A stretch of DNA of 64,000 bases from Flavobacteriaceae bacterium (GTDB taxonomy: Bacteria; Bacteroidota; Bacteroidia; Flavobacteriales; Flavobacteriaceae): assembly GCA_021648265.1 (NCBI GenBank), contig JAKITD010000002.1, positions 58,208-122,207 of the forward strand. Direction: 5' to 3'. Shown here piece by piece: positions 1 through 8,772 of this stretch. A program made the translations under genes and the position numbers. The first letter of the stretch is position 1, and the number at the start of each line of letters is the position of its first letter. Under the pieces are notes generated by a model, which saw only the letters and a list, made by a program, of their open reading frames with translations, did not search any database and had not been told where the DNA came from.

Positions 1-1143
1 TCTAAAATACTCCAGAAAATAACCAAACGACCTTCAAAGTTTATCGCTACCATGTTAATTGGTAACAATATCGCCTTAGTGATTTATGGATTTTTTATGG
101 GCGATTTACTAATGGGTTATATTGATAATATTGAGTTTATTGGACGGGATGGATTTTTAGCTATTTTACTTCAAACCATCATTTCTACGTTGGTTATCTT
201 ACTTACAGCCGAATTTTTGCCCAAAGTATTTTTTCAAATTTATGCAAATAGTTTGGTGAAGATTTTCGCTTTACCTTCCTATATATTTTATATTCTTTTC
301 TCAATAATTTCAGAATTTGTTATTTGGATTTCAGATAAAGTCTTAAAGTTATTATTTAAAACCGAAGGAGATACGGTGCAATTAAGTTTCAGTAAAATTG
401 AATTAGGAAATTACATTTCGGAGCAAATGGAAACCGTAAAAACTAAAGATGAGGTAGATAGTGAAATCCAAATTTTTCAAAATGCTTTAGATTTTTCAGA
501 TGTAAAATCAAGAGAAGTATTAATACCTAGAACTGAAGTTGTTGCTGTTTCAATTGACACTTCCCCAAAAGAATTGGGAGAATTATTTATAAAAACAGGA
601 CTTTCAAAAATATTGGTTTTCAAAGAAAATATAGATGATATTTTGGGTTATGTACATTCGTTTGAGCTGTTTAAAAAACCAACTACTATAAAAAGTATTT
701 TAATACCTGTAATTTTTGTTCCAGAAACAGTATTAATTAAAGATGTGCTTAAAATTCTTACAAAAAAACGAAAAAGTATAGCAGTAGTAATTGATGAGTA
801 CGGTGGGACTTCTGGAATTTTAACTGTTGAAGATATAATTGAAGAGCTTTTTGGCGAAATAGAAGACGAACACGACACCCTATTGTTAACTGAAAAAGTC
901 GTTGCCAAAGGACACTATATTTTTTCAACCCGATTAGAAGTAGATTACTTGAATGAAACCTATAAACTTAACTTTCCGGAAAATGAAAATTACGAAACTT
1001 TAGGTGGAATGATAGTGAGTTTTACAGAAGAAATCCCAACAAAAGACGAAGTCATAAAAATGCAGGATTTTACATTTCATATTTTAGAAGTCTCAGAAAC
1101 CAAAATCGAACTTGTAGAAGTAAAATATACTCCTAAAGATTAG
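1..1143 (+). CDS. CBS-pair/CorC_HlyC membrane protein (hemolysin family), 5' end outside window
   Basis: The reading frame is open from base 1, so the gene starts upstream; 380 residues are visible. The visible part begins inside a DUF21/CNNM membrane domain with several hydrophobic helices, continues into two CBS motifs (IPRTEVVAV... and ...IDEYGGTSGILTVEDIIEEL) and ends in a CorC_HlyC domain (about the last 80 residues). This is the layout of bacterial CNNM/CorC proteins, linked in the literature to magnesium or cobalt efflux and ion homeostasis at the inner membrane. An ATG lies at 52 but sits inside the conserved membrane domain, so it is not the start. GldE of gliding motility has the same layout, but a GldD gene is not visible and the next gene is a PpiD-like factor. 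Confidence 0.9.
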   Translation, partial: SKILQKITKRPSKFIATMLIGNNIALVIYGFFMGDLLMGYIDNIEFIGRDGFLAILLQTIISTLVILLTAEFLPKVFFQIYANSLVKIFALPSYIFYILFSIISEFVIWISDKVLKLLFKTEGDTVQLSFSKIELGNYISEQMETVKTKDEVDSEIQIFQNALDFSDVKSREVLIPRTEVVAVSIDTSPKELGELFIKTGLSKILVFKENIDDILGYVHSFELFKKPTTIKSILIPVIFVPETVLIKDVLKILTKKRKSIAVVIDEYGGTSGILTVEDIIEELFGEIEDEHDTLLLTEKVVAKGHYIFSTRLEVDYLNETYKLNFPENENYETLGGMIVSFTEEIPTKDEVIKMQDFTFHILEVSETKIELVEVKYTPKD

Positions 1144-1339
1144 ATTTTTAAGATTTCACTCAATTTTTCAAATTAACCTTTTTATTAAGCTAAGAAAATA
1201 GTATTTTCGCCCACTGAAATAATTAAAACCAAGCCTTTAAAAAAGCTAAGTATTAATTTATTTTTAACCAAAAACAAAGACTAACAAAACCTTTTTTAAA
1301 AATAGTAATTTTTCAAAAAAGCATAAATAAGTATAACAA

Positions 1340-3421
1340 ATGGCAATTTTAAATAATATTAGAAAAAACGGTATTTTCTTAATCATCATCATCGCATTAG
1401 CACTTTTTGCGTTTATATTAAGTGGTGTTTTAGGCAGCGGTAATTCTCCGAAAGGCGAAAGCATTGTAGCAACTATTAATGGTGTTGAGCTTCCTCGTGA
1501 GGAGTTTATGAAAAAAGTTGAAGTAATGCAACGTAACCTTGGAGGTAGAAGTTCTTCTACACAAGCAATGAATAATGTTTGGAATAACGAATTGCGGCGA
1601 GTATTGTTAAGTGAACAATATGAAGCATTAGGTTTAAGTGCAGAAAGAGCACAAATAAACAACTCTTTAAGTACAACATTGGCAGCTAACCCAACATTTC
1701 AGAACGAGATTGGTGAATTTAGTGAACTTAAAATGCAAGAATATATTGCTAGTGTTAAAGCACAAGCAGATGCAGGAAACTCACAGGCCTATCAAGCTTG
1801 GTTAGATTTTGAAGTTAGTATGTCTAATTCAGCTTTAGAAAATAATTATTTCAATTTAATTAAAGGCGGATTAATTACTACATTGGCTGAAGGTGAACAA
1901 GAATACCATTTTCAAAACGATAATATTAATATTGAGTTTGTTCATGTTCCTTATACTAAAATTGCAGACGAGGATGTAACTATTTCAGATGCTGATATTG
2001 AAGCGTATGTTAGAGCACATTCTAAAGAATACGAAGTAGCTCCTCAAGTAGATATTCAATATGTAACTTTTTTAGAAGATCCTTCAACTGAAGATATTGA
2101 AAATGCAAAAATAGAAATCGCTAAACTTTCTAACGATTTTGCTGCTACAACTGATATTTCAGAATTTGTAAATGCGAATTCAGAAATTTCATTTCAAGAC
2201 AACTGGCTAATGAAAGCCAATTTACCTGCTGAAATTGCAGATACTTTAATGAATATTGAAGTTAATAAAATTTACGGTCCATATAAAGATGCTAGTACAT
2301 TTAACCTTGCGAGAGTTTATGAAACTAGACAAATGGCAGATTCTGCAAAAGCAAGACATATACTTGTAAGATTTGCAGGTTTACAAACAGCGCCACAAGA
2401 TGTAGTTAGAACTAAAGAAGATGCTAAGAAATTAGCTGATAGTCTTTTAAATGTTGTTAATAGAGATGCTAGTAAATTTGAGGCTTTGGCAGCAGATTTT
2501 TCTGAGGATCTTTCTAATAAAGATAAAGGAGGAGATTTAGGGTATTTTACGCCAGGAAGAATGGTGCAAACATTTGACGACTTTGTTTTTGATAACAAGA
2601 CAGGAGATATGGGAGTTGTTGAAACAAACTTCGGTTTCCACGTAATTTCTATCGATGATCAAAAAAACATTCAAAAAGCAGTTAAAATTGCTTTAATATT
2701 AAAAAAGATTCAACCTTCAGAAGAAACAATCAACGAAGTGTTTTCAAAAGCAACCAAATTTGAGATTACATCTAAAGACGGTGATTTTTCAGAGTTAGCA
2801 AAAGAAGCTGATTTGGCATTAAAACCAGTAAACAAAATTGGTGAGTTAGATGCAAATATTCCTGGAATAGGTGAAAACAGAAGTATTGTTACTTGGGCTT
2901 TTAATGAAGATACTAATATAGGTGATGTTAATAGAATTAATATTAACAACGGTTATGTTATAGTACAACTTACACGTAGAAATCCTAAAGGGTTAATGAG
3001 TATTGCTGAAGCTTCGGCAAAAGTATCACCAATTTTACGTAATGAAAAGAAAGCAGCGAAGATACGTGAGTCTATTTCTAGTGCAGATATCAATGAAGTT
3101 GCATCAAGTCAAAACGTAACAGTAAAAACTGCAAATGCTATTAATATGGCAAACCCAACAATTGCTGGAGTAGGCACAGAGCCTAAAATAGTAGGTGCTG
3201 CATTCGGGTTAAAAGCTGGTGAAACATCAGGTTTAATATACGGTGAAAAAGGAGTGTTTATGGTAAGAGTGTTGGCTGTGAATGTTGCACCAGATATTCA
3301 GGAATATGCTTCTTATGTAAATCAATTAAATGCCAAAACAGCTCCGTCAGTTAATGTAAATGCTTTCAATGCAATTAAAAATGCAGCAACTATTGAAGAT
3401 AATAGAGCTTCATTTTATTAA
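1340..3421 (+). CDS. PpiD/SurA-type peptidylprolyl isomerase
   Basis: Membrane-anchored periplasmic folding factor of 693 residues. One N-terminal membrane segment (about residues 9-31) is followed by a SurA_N-like helical chaperone region, a parvulin PPIC domain (about residues 335-440, including ARHILVRF, GGDLGYF and the terminal NFGFHVI) and a long C-terminal chaperone-like part. Length and layout fit the Bacteroidota PpiD-like family. It would assist outer-membrane and secreted protein folding. It follows the CBS/CorC gene by about 200 bases on the same strand; a strong hairpin terminator follows. The ATG is the first in frame and directly precedes the signal anchor. Confidence 0.92.
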   Translation: MAILNNIRKNGIFLIIIIALALFAFILSGVLGSGNSPKGESIVATINGVELPREEFMKKVEVMQRNLGGRSSSTQAMNNVWNNELRRVLLSEQYEALGLSAERAQINNSLSTTLAANPTFQNEIGEFSELKMQEYIASVKAQADAGNSQAYQAWLDFEVSMSNSALENNYFNLIKGGLITTLAEGEQEYHFQNDNINIEFVHVPYTKIADEDVTISDADIEAYVRAHSKEYEVAPQVDIQYVTFLEDPSTEDIENAKIEIAKLSNDFAATTDISEFVNANSEISFQDNWLMKANLPAEIADTLMNIEVNKIYGPYKDASTFNLARVYETRQMADSAKARHILVRFAGLQTAPQDVVRTKEDAKKLADSLLNVVNRDASKFEALAADFSEDLSNKDKGGDLGYFTPGRMVQTFDDFVFDNKTGDMGVVETNFGFHVISIDDQKNIQKAVKIALILKKIQPSEETINEVFSKATKFEITSKDGDFSELAKEADLALKPVNKIGELDANIPGIGENRSIVTWAFNEDTNIGDVNRININNGYVIVQLTRRNPKGLMSIAEASAKVSPILRNEKKAAKIRESISSADINEVASSQNVTVKTANAINMANPTIAGVGTEPKIVGAAFGLKAGETSGLIYGEKGVFMVRVLAVNVAPDIQEYASYVNQLNAKTAPSVNVNAFNAIKNAATIEDNRASFY

Positions 3422-3442
3422 TATAAACAAGGAGTAAAATTT

Positions 3443-3480
3443 AAAGTCCGATTTCAAAATCTTGAAATCGGACTTTTTTT
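3443..3480. terminator. Bidirectional intrinsic terminator
   Basis: A perfect 14-15 bp stem (AAGTCCGATTTCAA at 3444-3457 with its complement at 3462-3475), a 4-base loop and a T run on the plus strand. It separates the PpiD-like gene from the convergent GHMP kinase gene, whose stop is at 3480. Confidence 0.88.
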
Positions 3481-4421
3481 TATAATATCATTTCCTGAAA
3501 AGAAAGAATGGTTTTAAATCCTTTTTTCTTGAAATACTCCCAATTTGATTTGTCGCCAGTGGCTAAAATAAAATCTCCACCCCAAGCTCCTAAGCTTTTT
3601 ATACTTCCTTGGTAGTCGTTAAATAAAAGCTCTTTAATGGTTTTTTTATTTATAATTTCTGAAATGACTTGTTCGTGTTCGCTAATTAGTTTTTCAAACT
3701 GAGAAAGGTTTTTGCAAATTGTAAACTTTATAGTTAATAGACTAATTTTACTTTTTAAACCTGAGTTCTTCTTCTTTTGTAAATTATAATAATTAATAGC
3801 ATCGCTACTGCTTTGTTTTTTATTTAAGTGAACAAAAAATAGTTGTTCTGTAAAATTCCAATTTAAATTTATTTCACCAATTAATGGTTTGTTGTTTATG
3901 TGTGAATACAATATAGGCTTGTTGTTTTGTGCAGCTGCAATGTCATAACCACTACCTCCAAATGTATTTTCTAAAAGAGTAAAAGCATTAATATTTGCCC
4001 AAGAAGCAATATTGTTAATTAATGTAGAAGAGCTTCCTAAGCCCCAGTTTCTAGGAAAATCTAATTTTGTTGTTATAAGAAATCCCGATTCTTTTTTAAA
4101 TAAAGTAGCATTTAGTTTTTGTGCATTTTTTAATATTGAAATCAACCGAGTTTCTTCTTCATTATAAACAGGATCAGCAGTTTTTAAAAGTGAAGTAATT
4201 TGAGGTTTTTCAATTAAAACCTCATGAATAGGAAACGTAAAATCCAGCCAAGTTTTTCCGTTAACATCAATGCCTTTCCAAATAATTTTAGGCTCATCAA
4301 TGGGTTCAACTTCTAGTGATTGTCCAAATTTAGTAGGTAATGCCAATGCTTTCGCACCGTCAAGCACCACATATTCTCCTGTGATTAATAATTTGCCGTT
4401 GCTATAAAATTTAGGGTTCAA
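3480..4421 (-). CDS. GYDIA-family GHMP kinase (mevalonate pathway)
   Basis: A 313-residue small-molecule kinase of the GHMP superfamily. It has the phosphate-binding glycine/serine loop (WGLGSSS, about residue 130) and the motif GGSGYDIA that names the Bacteroidota subfamily. The gene begins two bases after the stop of the HMG-CoA reductase gene, so the two form one transcription unit. This context places it in the mevalonate route to isopentenyl diphosphate, as a mevalonate-type kinase; the exact substrate (mevalonate or a phosphorylated form) cannot be read from sequence. It is cytosolic, with no signal peptide. Confidence 0.88.
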   Translation of the reverse strand: MNPKFYSNGKLLITGEYVVLDGAKALALPTKFGQSLEVEPIDEPKIIWKGIDVNGKTWLDFTFPIHEVLIEKPQITSLLKTADPVYNEEETRLISILKNAQKLNATLFKKESGFLITTKLDFPRNWGLGSSSTLINNIASWANINAFTLLENTFGGSGYDIAAAQNNKPILYSHINNKPLIGEINLNWNFTEQLFFVHLNKKQSSSDAINYYNLQKKKNSGLKSKISLLTIKFTICKNLSQFEKLISEHEQVISEIINKKTIKELLFNDYQGSIKSLGAWGGDFILATGDKSNWEYFKKKGFKTILSFQEMIL

Positions 4422-4423
4422 AA

Positions 4424-5737
4424 TTAGTTACGAAGTTTAGTTACAAAGTTTACTACGTCGCTGTGTGAAATTGTATGTTCTTCAAAATGCGTTATCGTTT
4501 TCTTAATTTCAGAAGGAGTAGCATTTAGGTGAATTAATATATTTTTTAAATGCATTTTCATATGTCCTTTCTGGATTCCGGTGGTTGTTAAGGCACGCAA
4601 TGCTGCAAAATTTTGAGCCAATCCTGCAACAGCAATTATTTGCATTAGTTCTTTAGCTGAAGGGTTTTGTAAAATTGAAAGCCCTAGTTTTGCTAAGGGA
4701 TGTAAGCCTGTCATTCCGCCAACGGTACCTAAAGCTATTGGAATTTCAATAGAATAAGTGAATATTCCATCTTCAAGAGAAGCATTGGTTATGCTTTTAT
4801 AATGTCCACTTTTTGAAGCATAAGCGTGTACTCCAGCTTCAACAGATCTAAAATCGTTTCCAGTTGCTATAACTACAGCATCAATCCCATTCATAATTCC
4901 TTTATTATGAGTAACGGCTCTGCGAATTTCGGTATTGGCAATAGCGATGGCTCTTATAAATTTTTCAGCAAACACTTTTCCGTCCACGCCTTCTGCAGTT
5001 AATTGTTCAACAGAACATTGGACTTGTGCTTTAACCAAACATTCGGGGACATAGTTAGAGAGTATGCTAATTACTACTTCAGGAATCGAATTGTTACCTG
5101 TAAAAGAAGCATGTTTTTTGGCCTCAAATTCAAATGTTTTGGCAATGGATTCTAAACAGGTGTTTATAAAGTTCGCACCCATTGCATCGTTGGTTTCAAA
5201 GGTGCAGTGTAGTTGATAATAGCCTTCCAAAGCTTTGGTCGAATTTTTTAAAATGATGTCTAATAGTCCGCCACCACGTTTTTTCATATTTGCTTCTATT
5301 CCAGAAATACTTGCAAATAATTTCGGTTTTATTTCTTTAAAAAACGATTGAATAGCTGTGTCATTTCCGTAGTAATTAATATGAACTTGTCCGTTTTTTG
5401 TAGTTGAAATCACTTCCGAAGTAAAACCACCTTTCTTTAACCAAAATTTCGCAGAGTAACTAGCAGCAGCTACTATAGAGCTTTCTTCAATTACCATTGG
5501 AATGGTGTAAGACTTATTGTTTATTAAAAAATTTGGTGCAATTGCAAAAGGCAAATAATAATTACTAATAGTGTTTTCAATAAAACCATCGTGCAATTTT
5601 TGAAGCTCTTTGTCATCGTTCCAATATTGATGAAGTGTTTTAATTATATCGGGATGGTTGTCCAAATGTGTAGCTACCAGCCATTTTATTTTTTCTTCCT
5701 TGGACTTTTTAGAAAACCCAGTAATTAACTCCGTCAT
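4424..5737 (-). CDS. Hydroxymethylglutaryl-CoA reductase, class II
   Basis: 437 residues of HMG-CoA reductase. Class II signatures are visible: DAMGANF in the nucleotide-binding region, THNKGIMNGIDAV with the catalytic lysine, a following aspartate-rich helix region, and a C-terminal GHM motif with the catalytic histidine. The family is often labelled degradative after Pseudomonas mevalonii, but the adjacent GHMP kinase argues for mevalonate synthesis here. It probably uses NADH or NADPH; which one is not decided by what I can see. First gene of a two-gene minus-strand operon; the ATG at 5737 starts directly at the conserved N-terminus. Confidence 0.93.
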   Translation of the reverse strand: MTELITGFSKKSKEEKIKWLVATHLDNHPDIIKTLHQYWNDDKELQKLHDGFIENTISNYYLPFAIAPNFLINNKSYTIPMVIEESSIVAAASYSAKFWLKKGGFTSEVISTTKNGQVHINYYGNDTAIQSFFKEIKPKLFASISGIEANMKKRGGGLLDIILKNSTKALEGYYQLHCTFETNDAMGANFINTCLESIAKTFEFEAKKHASFTGNNSIPEVVISILSNYVPECLVKAQVQCSVEQLTAEGVDGKVFAEKFIRAIAIANTEIRRAVTHNKGIMNGIDAVVIATGNDFRSVEAGVHAYASKSGHYKSITNASLEDGIFTYSIEIPIALGTVGGMTGLHPLAKLGLSILQNPSAKELMQIIAVAGLAQNFAALRALTTTGIQKGHMKMHLKNILIHLNATPSEIKKTITHFEEHTISHSDVVNFVTKLRN

Positions 5738-5882
5738 AGTAGAATAGATTAAAAAACAAATATAGTATTTAAAATCATCCCGATTATTGATTTATGAATT
5801 CAATAAGCTGCTTTTTAACAGAAAAAAACACGGTAAATTCGTTAAAATTTAGTAAACTTGGCATATCAAAAAATATAAAGCT

Positions 5883-8099
5883 TTGTATAAAATACTTCCC
5901 AAAAGTTTATTGCTTCTTTTTATAGTTGCATTTTCATCACTTTCTGCTCAAAATAAATCGATTACCTTAGAAGAAATAACTGGTGGTGCCTTTAGAACTG
6001 AATACTTAGGCTCATTGAAATCGTTGAAAAACGGTAAAGAATATATTGTTCAGAATTACGATAAAACTCAAAGAGCTTCTACTATAGACGTGTATGATTA
6101 TAAAAAAGGAACTAAAATTAGAACAATTGTTAACTCTAAGAATTTAGCAGGAATAGACTATATTATTTCGTATAAATTTAGCGAAGACGAAAGTAAATTA
6201 TTATTGGCTACGAAACTAAAACAGATATACCGTCATTCTTCTGTTGGGACTTATTATGTGTATGATATTAATACGAAAGAACTAAATATTTTAACCGAAA
6301 ACAATGTTCAAGAACCAACTTTTAATAACGACGGAACCAAAGTTGCTTATGGTTTTGAAAACAACTTATATATTAAAAATTTAGTTTCTGGAGATACTAA
6401 GCAAATCACTTCCGATGGAAAAAAGAATAGCATCATCAACGGAATTACCGATTGGGTTTATGAAGAAGAATTTGCCTTTGTAAGAGCATTCGATTGGAAT
6501 AAAACGGGCGATAAAATTGCCTACATTCGTTTTGATGAAACCAATGTTCCCGAATATTCTATGGATATTATGGGCGAAGATTTATACCCAACACAACAAG
6601 TTTTTAAATACCCAAAAGCAGGTGAAAATAATGCTGAAGTGTCTTTATGGATGTACGATGTTGCTTCAAATAAAACATCGAAAGTTGATTTTTCAAGTTT
6701 TGAAAATTATTATATTCCTAGAATTATGTGGACTCAGGATGCTACCTTATTAAGTGTTCAGTTAATGAATCGACATCAAAATGTGCTGGATTTGATTCTG
6801 GTGGATGCTTCAAAAAACAATGCGACAACCTTGCTTCACAAAGAAACAGATGACGCTTATGTAGATGTAAAAGACGATCTCACCTTTTTAAACAACAACA
6901 GTTTTATCTGGACTAGTGAAAAAAGTGGATGGAATCATTTATACCATTATAGTAAAGATGGTAAAACTGAAAAGCAACTTACAAAAGGAGATTGGGAAGT
7001 AACCAATTATTATGGTTTTGACCCGAATTCGGCAATGATTTATTTTCAATCTACCGAAAACGGAAGTATTAATAGAGATGTTTATACCATTTCAATTCAA
7101 GGAACCAATAAAATAAGATTAACAAAGAAAACAGGAACCAACGCAGCCGATTTTAGTGCTGATTTTTCCTATTTCATAAACACTTTTTCTAGTGCAACAA
7201 CACCTTATGTTTTTACTTTAAACGAAGCGAAAACAGGAAATGCAGTTAGAGAGGTTAAAAACAATTCAGCATTAATCAATAAGTTGAAAGAGTATAAAAT
7301 GTCTCCAAAGAAATATTCAACTATTTCTATTAATGGGAATGAATTAAATATGTACACTATTAAACCTTTGGATTTTGATGAGAATAAAGAATATCCATTA
7401 TTTATGTACCAATATTCTGGGCCAGGCTCACAAACTGTAGCAAACAAATGGAATGGCGGAAACGATTACTGGCATCAAATGTTAGCACAAGAAGGGTATA
7501 TTGTAGTTTGTGTTGACGGAAGAGGAACAGGATATAAAGGCAGCGATTTTAAAAAGGTTACGCAATTAGAATTAGGAAAATACGAAGTGGAAGATCAAAT
7601 TGCAGTAGCAAAAAAAATGGGCGATTTATCATACATTGACGCAAACAGAATTGGAATTTGGGGTTGGAGCTACGGAGGTTTTATGTCGTCTAATTGTCTA
7701 TTTCAAGCCAGCGATACATTCTCGATGGCAATAGCAGTAGCACCTGTTAGTAGTTGGCGTTTTTACGATACTATTTATACAGAACGCTATATGCATACCC
7801 CGCAAGAAAACGCTTCGGGATATGATAATAACTCACCAATAACTTATGCAAATCAGTTAAAAGGCGATTTTTTATTGGTACACGGTGGAGCAGACGATAA
7901 TGTACATTTACAAAATACCTTACGACTTTCGGAAGCATTAATACAAGCAAATAAACAATTTGATTGGGCAATTTATCCAGACAAAAATCACGGGATTTAC
8001 GGCGGAAAAACTCGCTTGCATTTATATACAAAAATGACGAATTTTATTCGTGAAAATTTAGGGAAACCAACGGTGAAAATAGAAGTATTAAGAGATTAA
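5883..8099 (+). CDS. S9 family dipeptidyl-peptidase IV-like protease
   Basis: Exported serine protease of 738 residues, beginning with TTG (no ATG before the signal peptide, which ends near SLSAQ, residue 22). An eight-bladed DPP4 N-terminal beta-propeller (about residues 90-450) carries WVYEEEF, the double-glutamate motif that binds the substrate amino terminus. The C-terminal alpha/beta hydrolase domain has GWSYGG (nucleophile Ser), GGADDNVH (Asp) and DKNHGI (His). This is a complete catalytic triad. It would remove X-Pro or X-Ala dipeptides from peptides in the periplasm or at the surface. Two peptide transporters lie 0.7-3.7 kb downstream on the same strand. Confidence 0.93.
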   Translation: MYKILPKSLLLLFIVAFSSLSAQNKSITLEEITGGAFRTEYLGSLKSLKNGKEYIVQNYDKTQRASTIDVYDYKKGTKIRTIVNSKNLAGIDYIISYKFSEDESKLLLATKLKQIYRHSSVGTYYVYDINTKELNILTENNVQEPTFNNDGTKVAYGFENNLYIKNLVSGDTKQITSDGKKNSIINGITDWVYEEEFAFVRAFDWNKTGDKIAYIRFDETNVPEYSMDIMGEDLYPTQQVFKYPKAGENNAEVSLWMYDVASNKTSKVDFSSFENYYIPRIMWTQDATLLSVQLMNRHQNVLDLILVDASKNNATTLLHKETDDAYVDVKDDLTFLNNNSFIWTSEKSGWNHLYHYSKDGKTEKQLTKGDWEVTNYYGFDPNSAMIYFQSTENGSINRDVYTISIQGTNKIRLTKKTGTNAADFSADFSYFINTFSSATTPYVFTLNEAKTGNAVREVKNNSALINKLKEYKMSPKKYSTISINGNELNMYTIKPLDFDENKEYPLFMYQYSGPGSQTVANKWNGGNDYWHQMLAQEGYIVVCVDGRGTGYKGSDFKKVTQLELGKYEVEDQIAVAKKMGDLSYIDANRIGIWGWSYGGFMSSNCLFQASDTFSMAIAVAPVSSWRFYDTIYTERYMHTPQENASGYDNNSPITYANQLKGDFLLVHGGADDNVHLQNTLRLSEALIQANKQFDWAIYPDKNHGIYGGKTRLHLYTKMTNFIRENLGKPTVKIEVLRD

Positions 8100-8105
8100 T
8101 TGAAT

Positions 8106-8303
8106 ATGAAAATAACGTTTCAGACAAAAGAAGAGAGCAATCAAAAACAATTAGAAGAATTTCTAAGTCTATCTGGAGCAGAACGAATTAGTCGATTTTT
8201 AAATTTAATGGAGCAAGTAAGTAGGTTTCCAACAAAATATAAAAAAGAGAAAAAAGATAATTTTATTATACGTTTGTATAAGTATGAAGACTTGGGAAAA
8301 TAG
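8106..8303 (+). CDS. Small protein of unknown function paired with a nucleotidyltransferase
   Basis: 65 residues, lysine- and glutamate-rich, predicted mostly helical, no signal peptide and no membrane segment. A TTG at 8100 is in frame, but the ATG at 8106 is the likelier start. It begins a few bases after the protease gene and overlaps the next gene by 20 bases, a strong sign of co-translation with it. I do not recognise a named family. The pairing with a nucleotidyltransferase domain protein is like that of two-component toxin-antitoxin or antitoxin-like pairs, but this is inference from arrangement only. Confidence 0.65.
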   Translation: MKITFQTKEESNQKQLEEFLSLSGAERISRFLNLMEQVSRFPTKYKKEKKDNFIIRLYKYEDLGK

Positions 8304-8760
8304 TATTAATGAATTTGTTAAGTTAGCCGGTCAATATAAAGTAAGAATGATTTTAGTTGGTGGTGCAGCTGTAAATTTTTATGGATATCAAAGACACTCA
8401 GCAGATGTAGATTTTTGGATTGAGACAACCAAAGAAAATTTAGATAAATTAATTATTGTTTTTAATGAAATGGGATATGAAATAAATTCATTTCCAAAAG
8501 AAGTAGAACAGCAACAGCAAAATATATCGATAAAATTTTCACCTGCTGAAATGGATTTAGAATTAATAACAAAGTTTTCAATAAATAAAACTTTTGATGA
8601 AGCTTATAAAGAAAGTGAAGAAGTTGAAATACAGGGATTGAGTTTTATGAAATGGAGAGTACTTTCTTATGAAGATTTAATTACAAGTAAAGTAAAAGCA
8701 AATAGACCAAAAGATTTACTTGATATTCAACAATTAATAAAAATAAAAAATAACCAATAA
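8284..8760 (+). CDS. Minimal nucleotidyltransferase (AbiEii/DUF6036-like)
   Basis: 158 residues of a DNA polymerase beta-type nucleotidyltransferase fold. Visible are the GG motif (LVGGAAVNFYG), the metal-binding pair in HSADVDFW, a third acidic position in MDLEL, and a C-terminal helix block (YEDLITSKVKANRPKDLLDI) typical of AbiEii-like and DUF6036 proteins. Catalytic residues look intact. Relatives include type IV toxins such as AbiEii and MenT, and uncharacterised nucleotidyltransferases. Overlaps the small upstream gene by 20 bases and sits 12 bases before the peptide transporter gene. No cognate antitoxin of a known family is visible; the 65-residue neighbour is the only candidate partner. 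Confidence 0.8.
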   Translation: MKTWENSINEFVKLAGQYKVRMILVGGAAVNFYGYQRHSADVDFWIETTKENLDKLIIVFNEMGYEINSFPKEVEQQQQNISIKFSPAEMDLELITKFSINKTFDEAYKESEEVEIQGLSFMKWRVLSYEDLITSKVKANRPKDLLDIQQLIKIKNNQ

Positions 8761-8772
8761 ACAATAATTTAT

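Noticed and set aside
1..1143. Assignment of the CBS/CorC protein as GldE
   Set aside because: The layout is shared, but no gldD or other gliding gene is adjacent, and the neighbour is a PpiD-like gene as for the general CorC-type protein.
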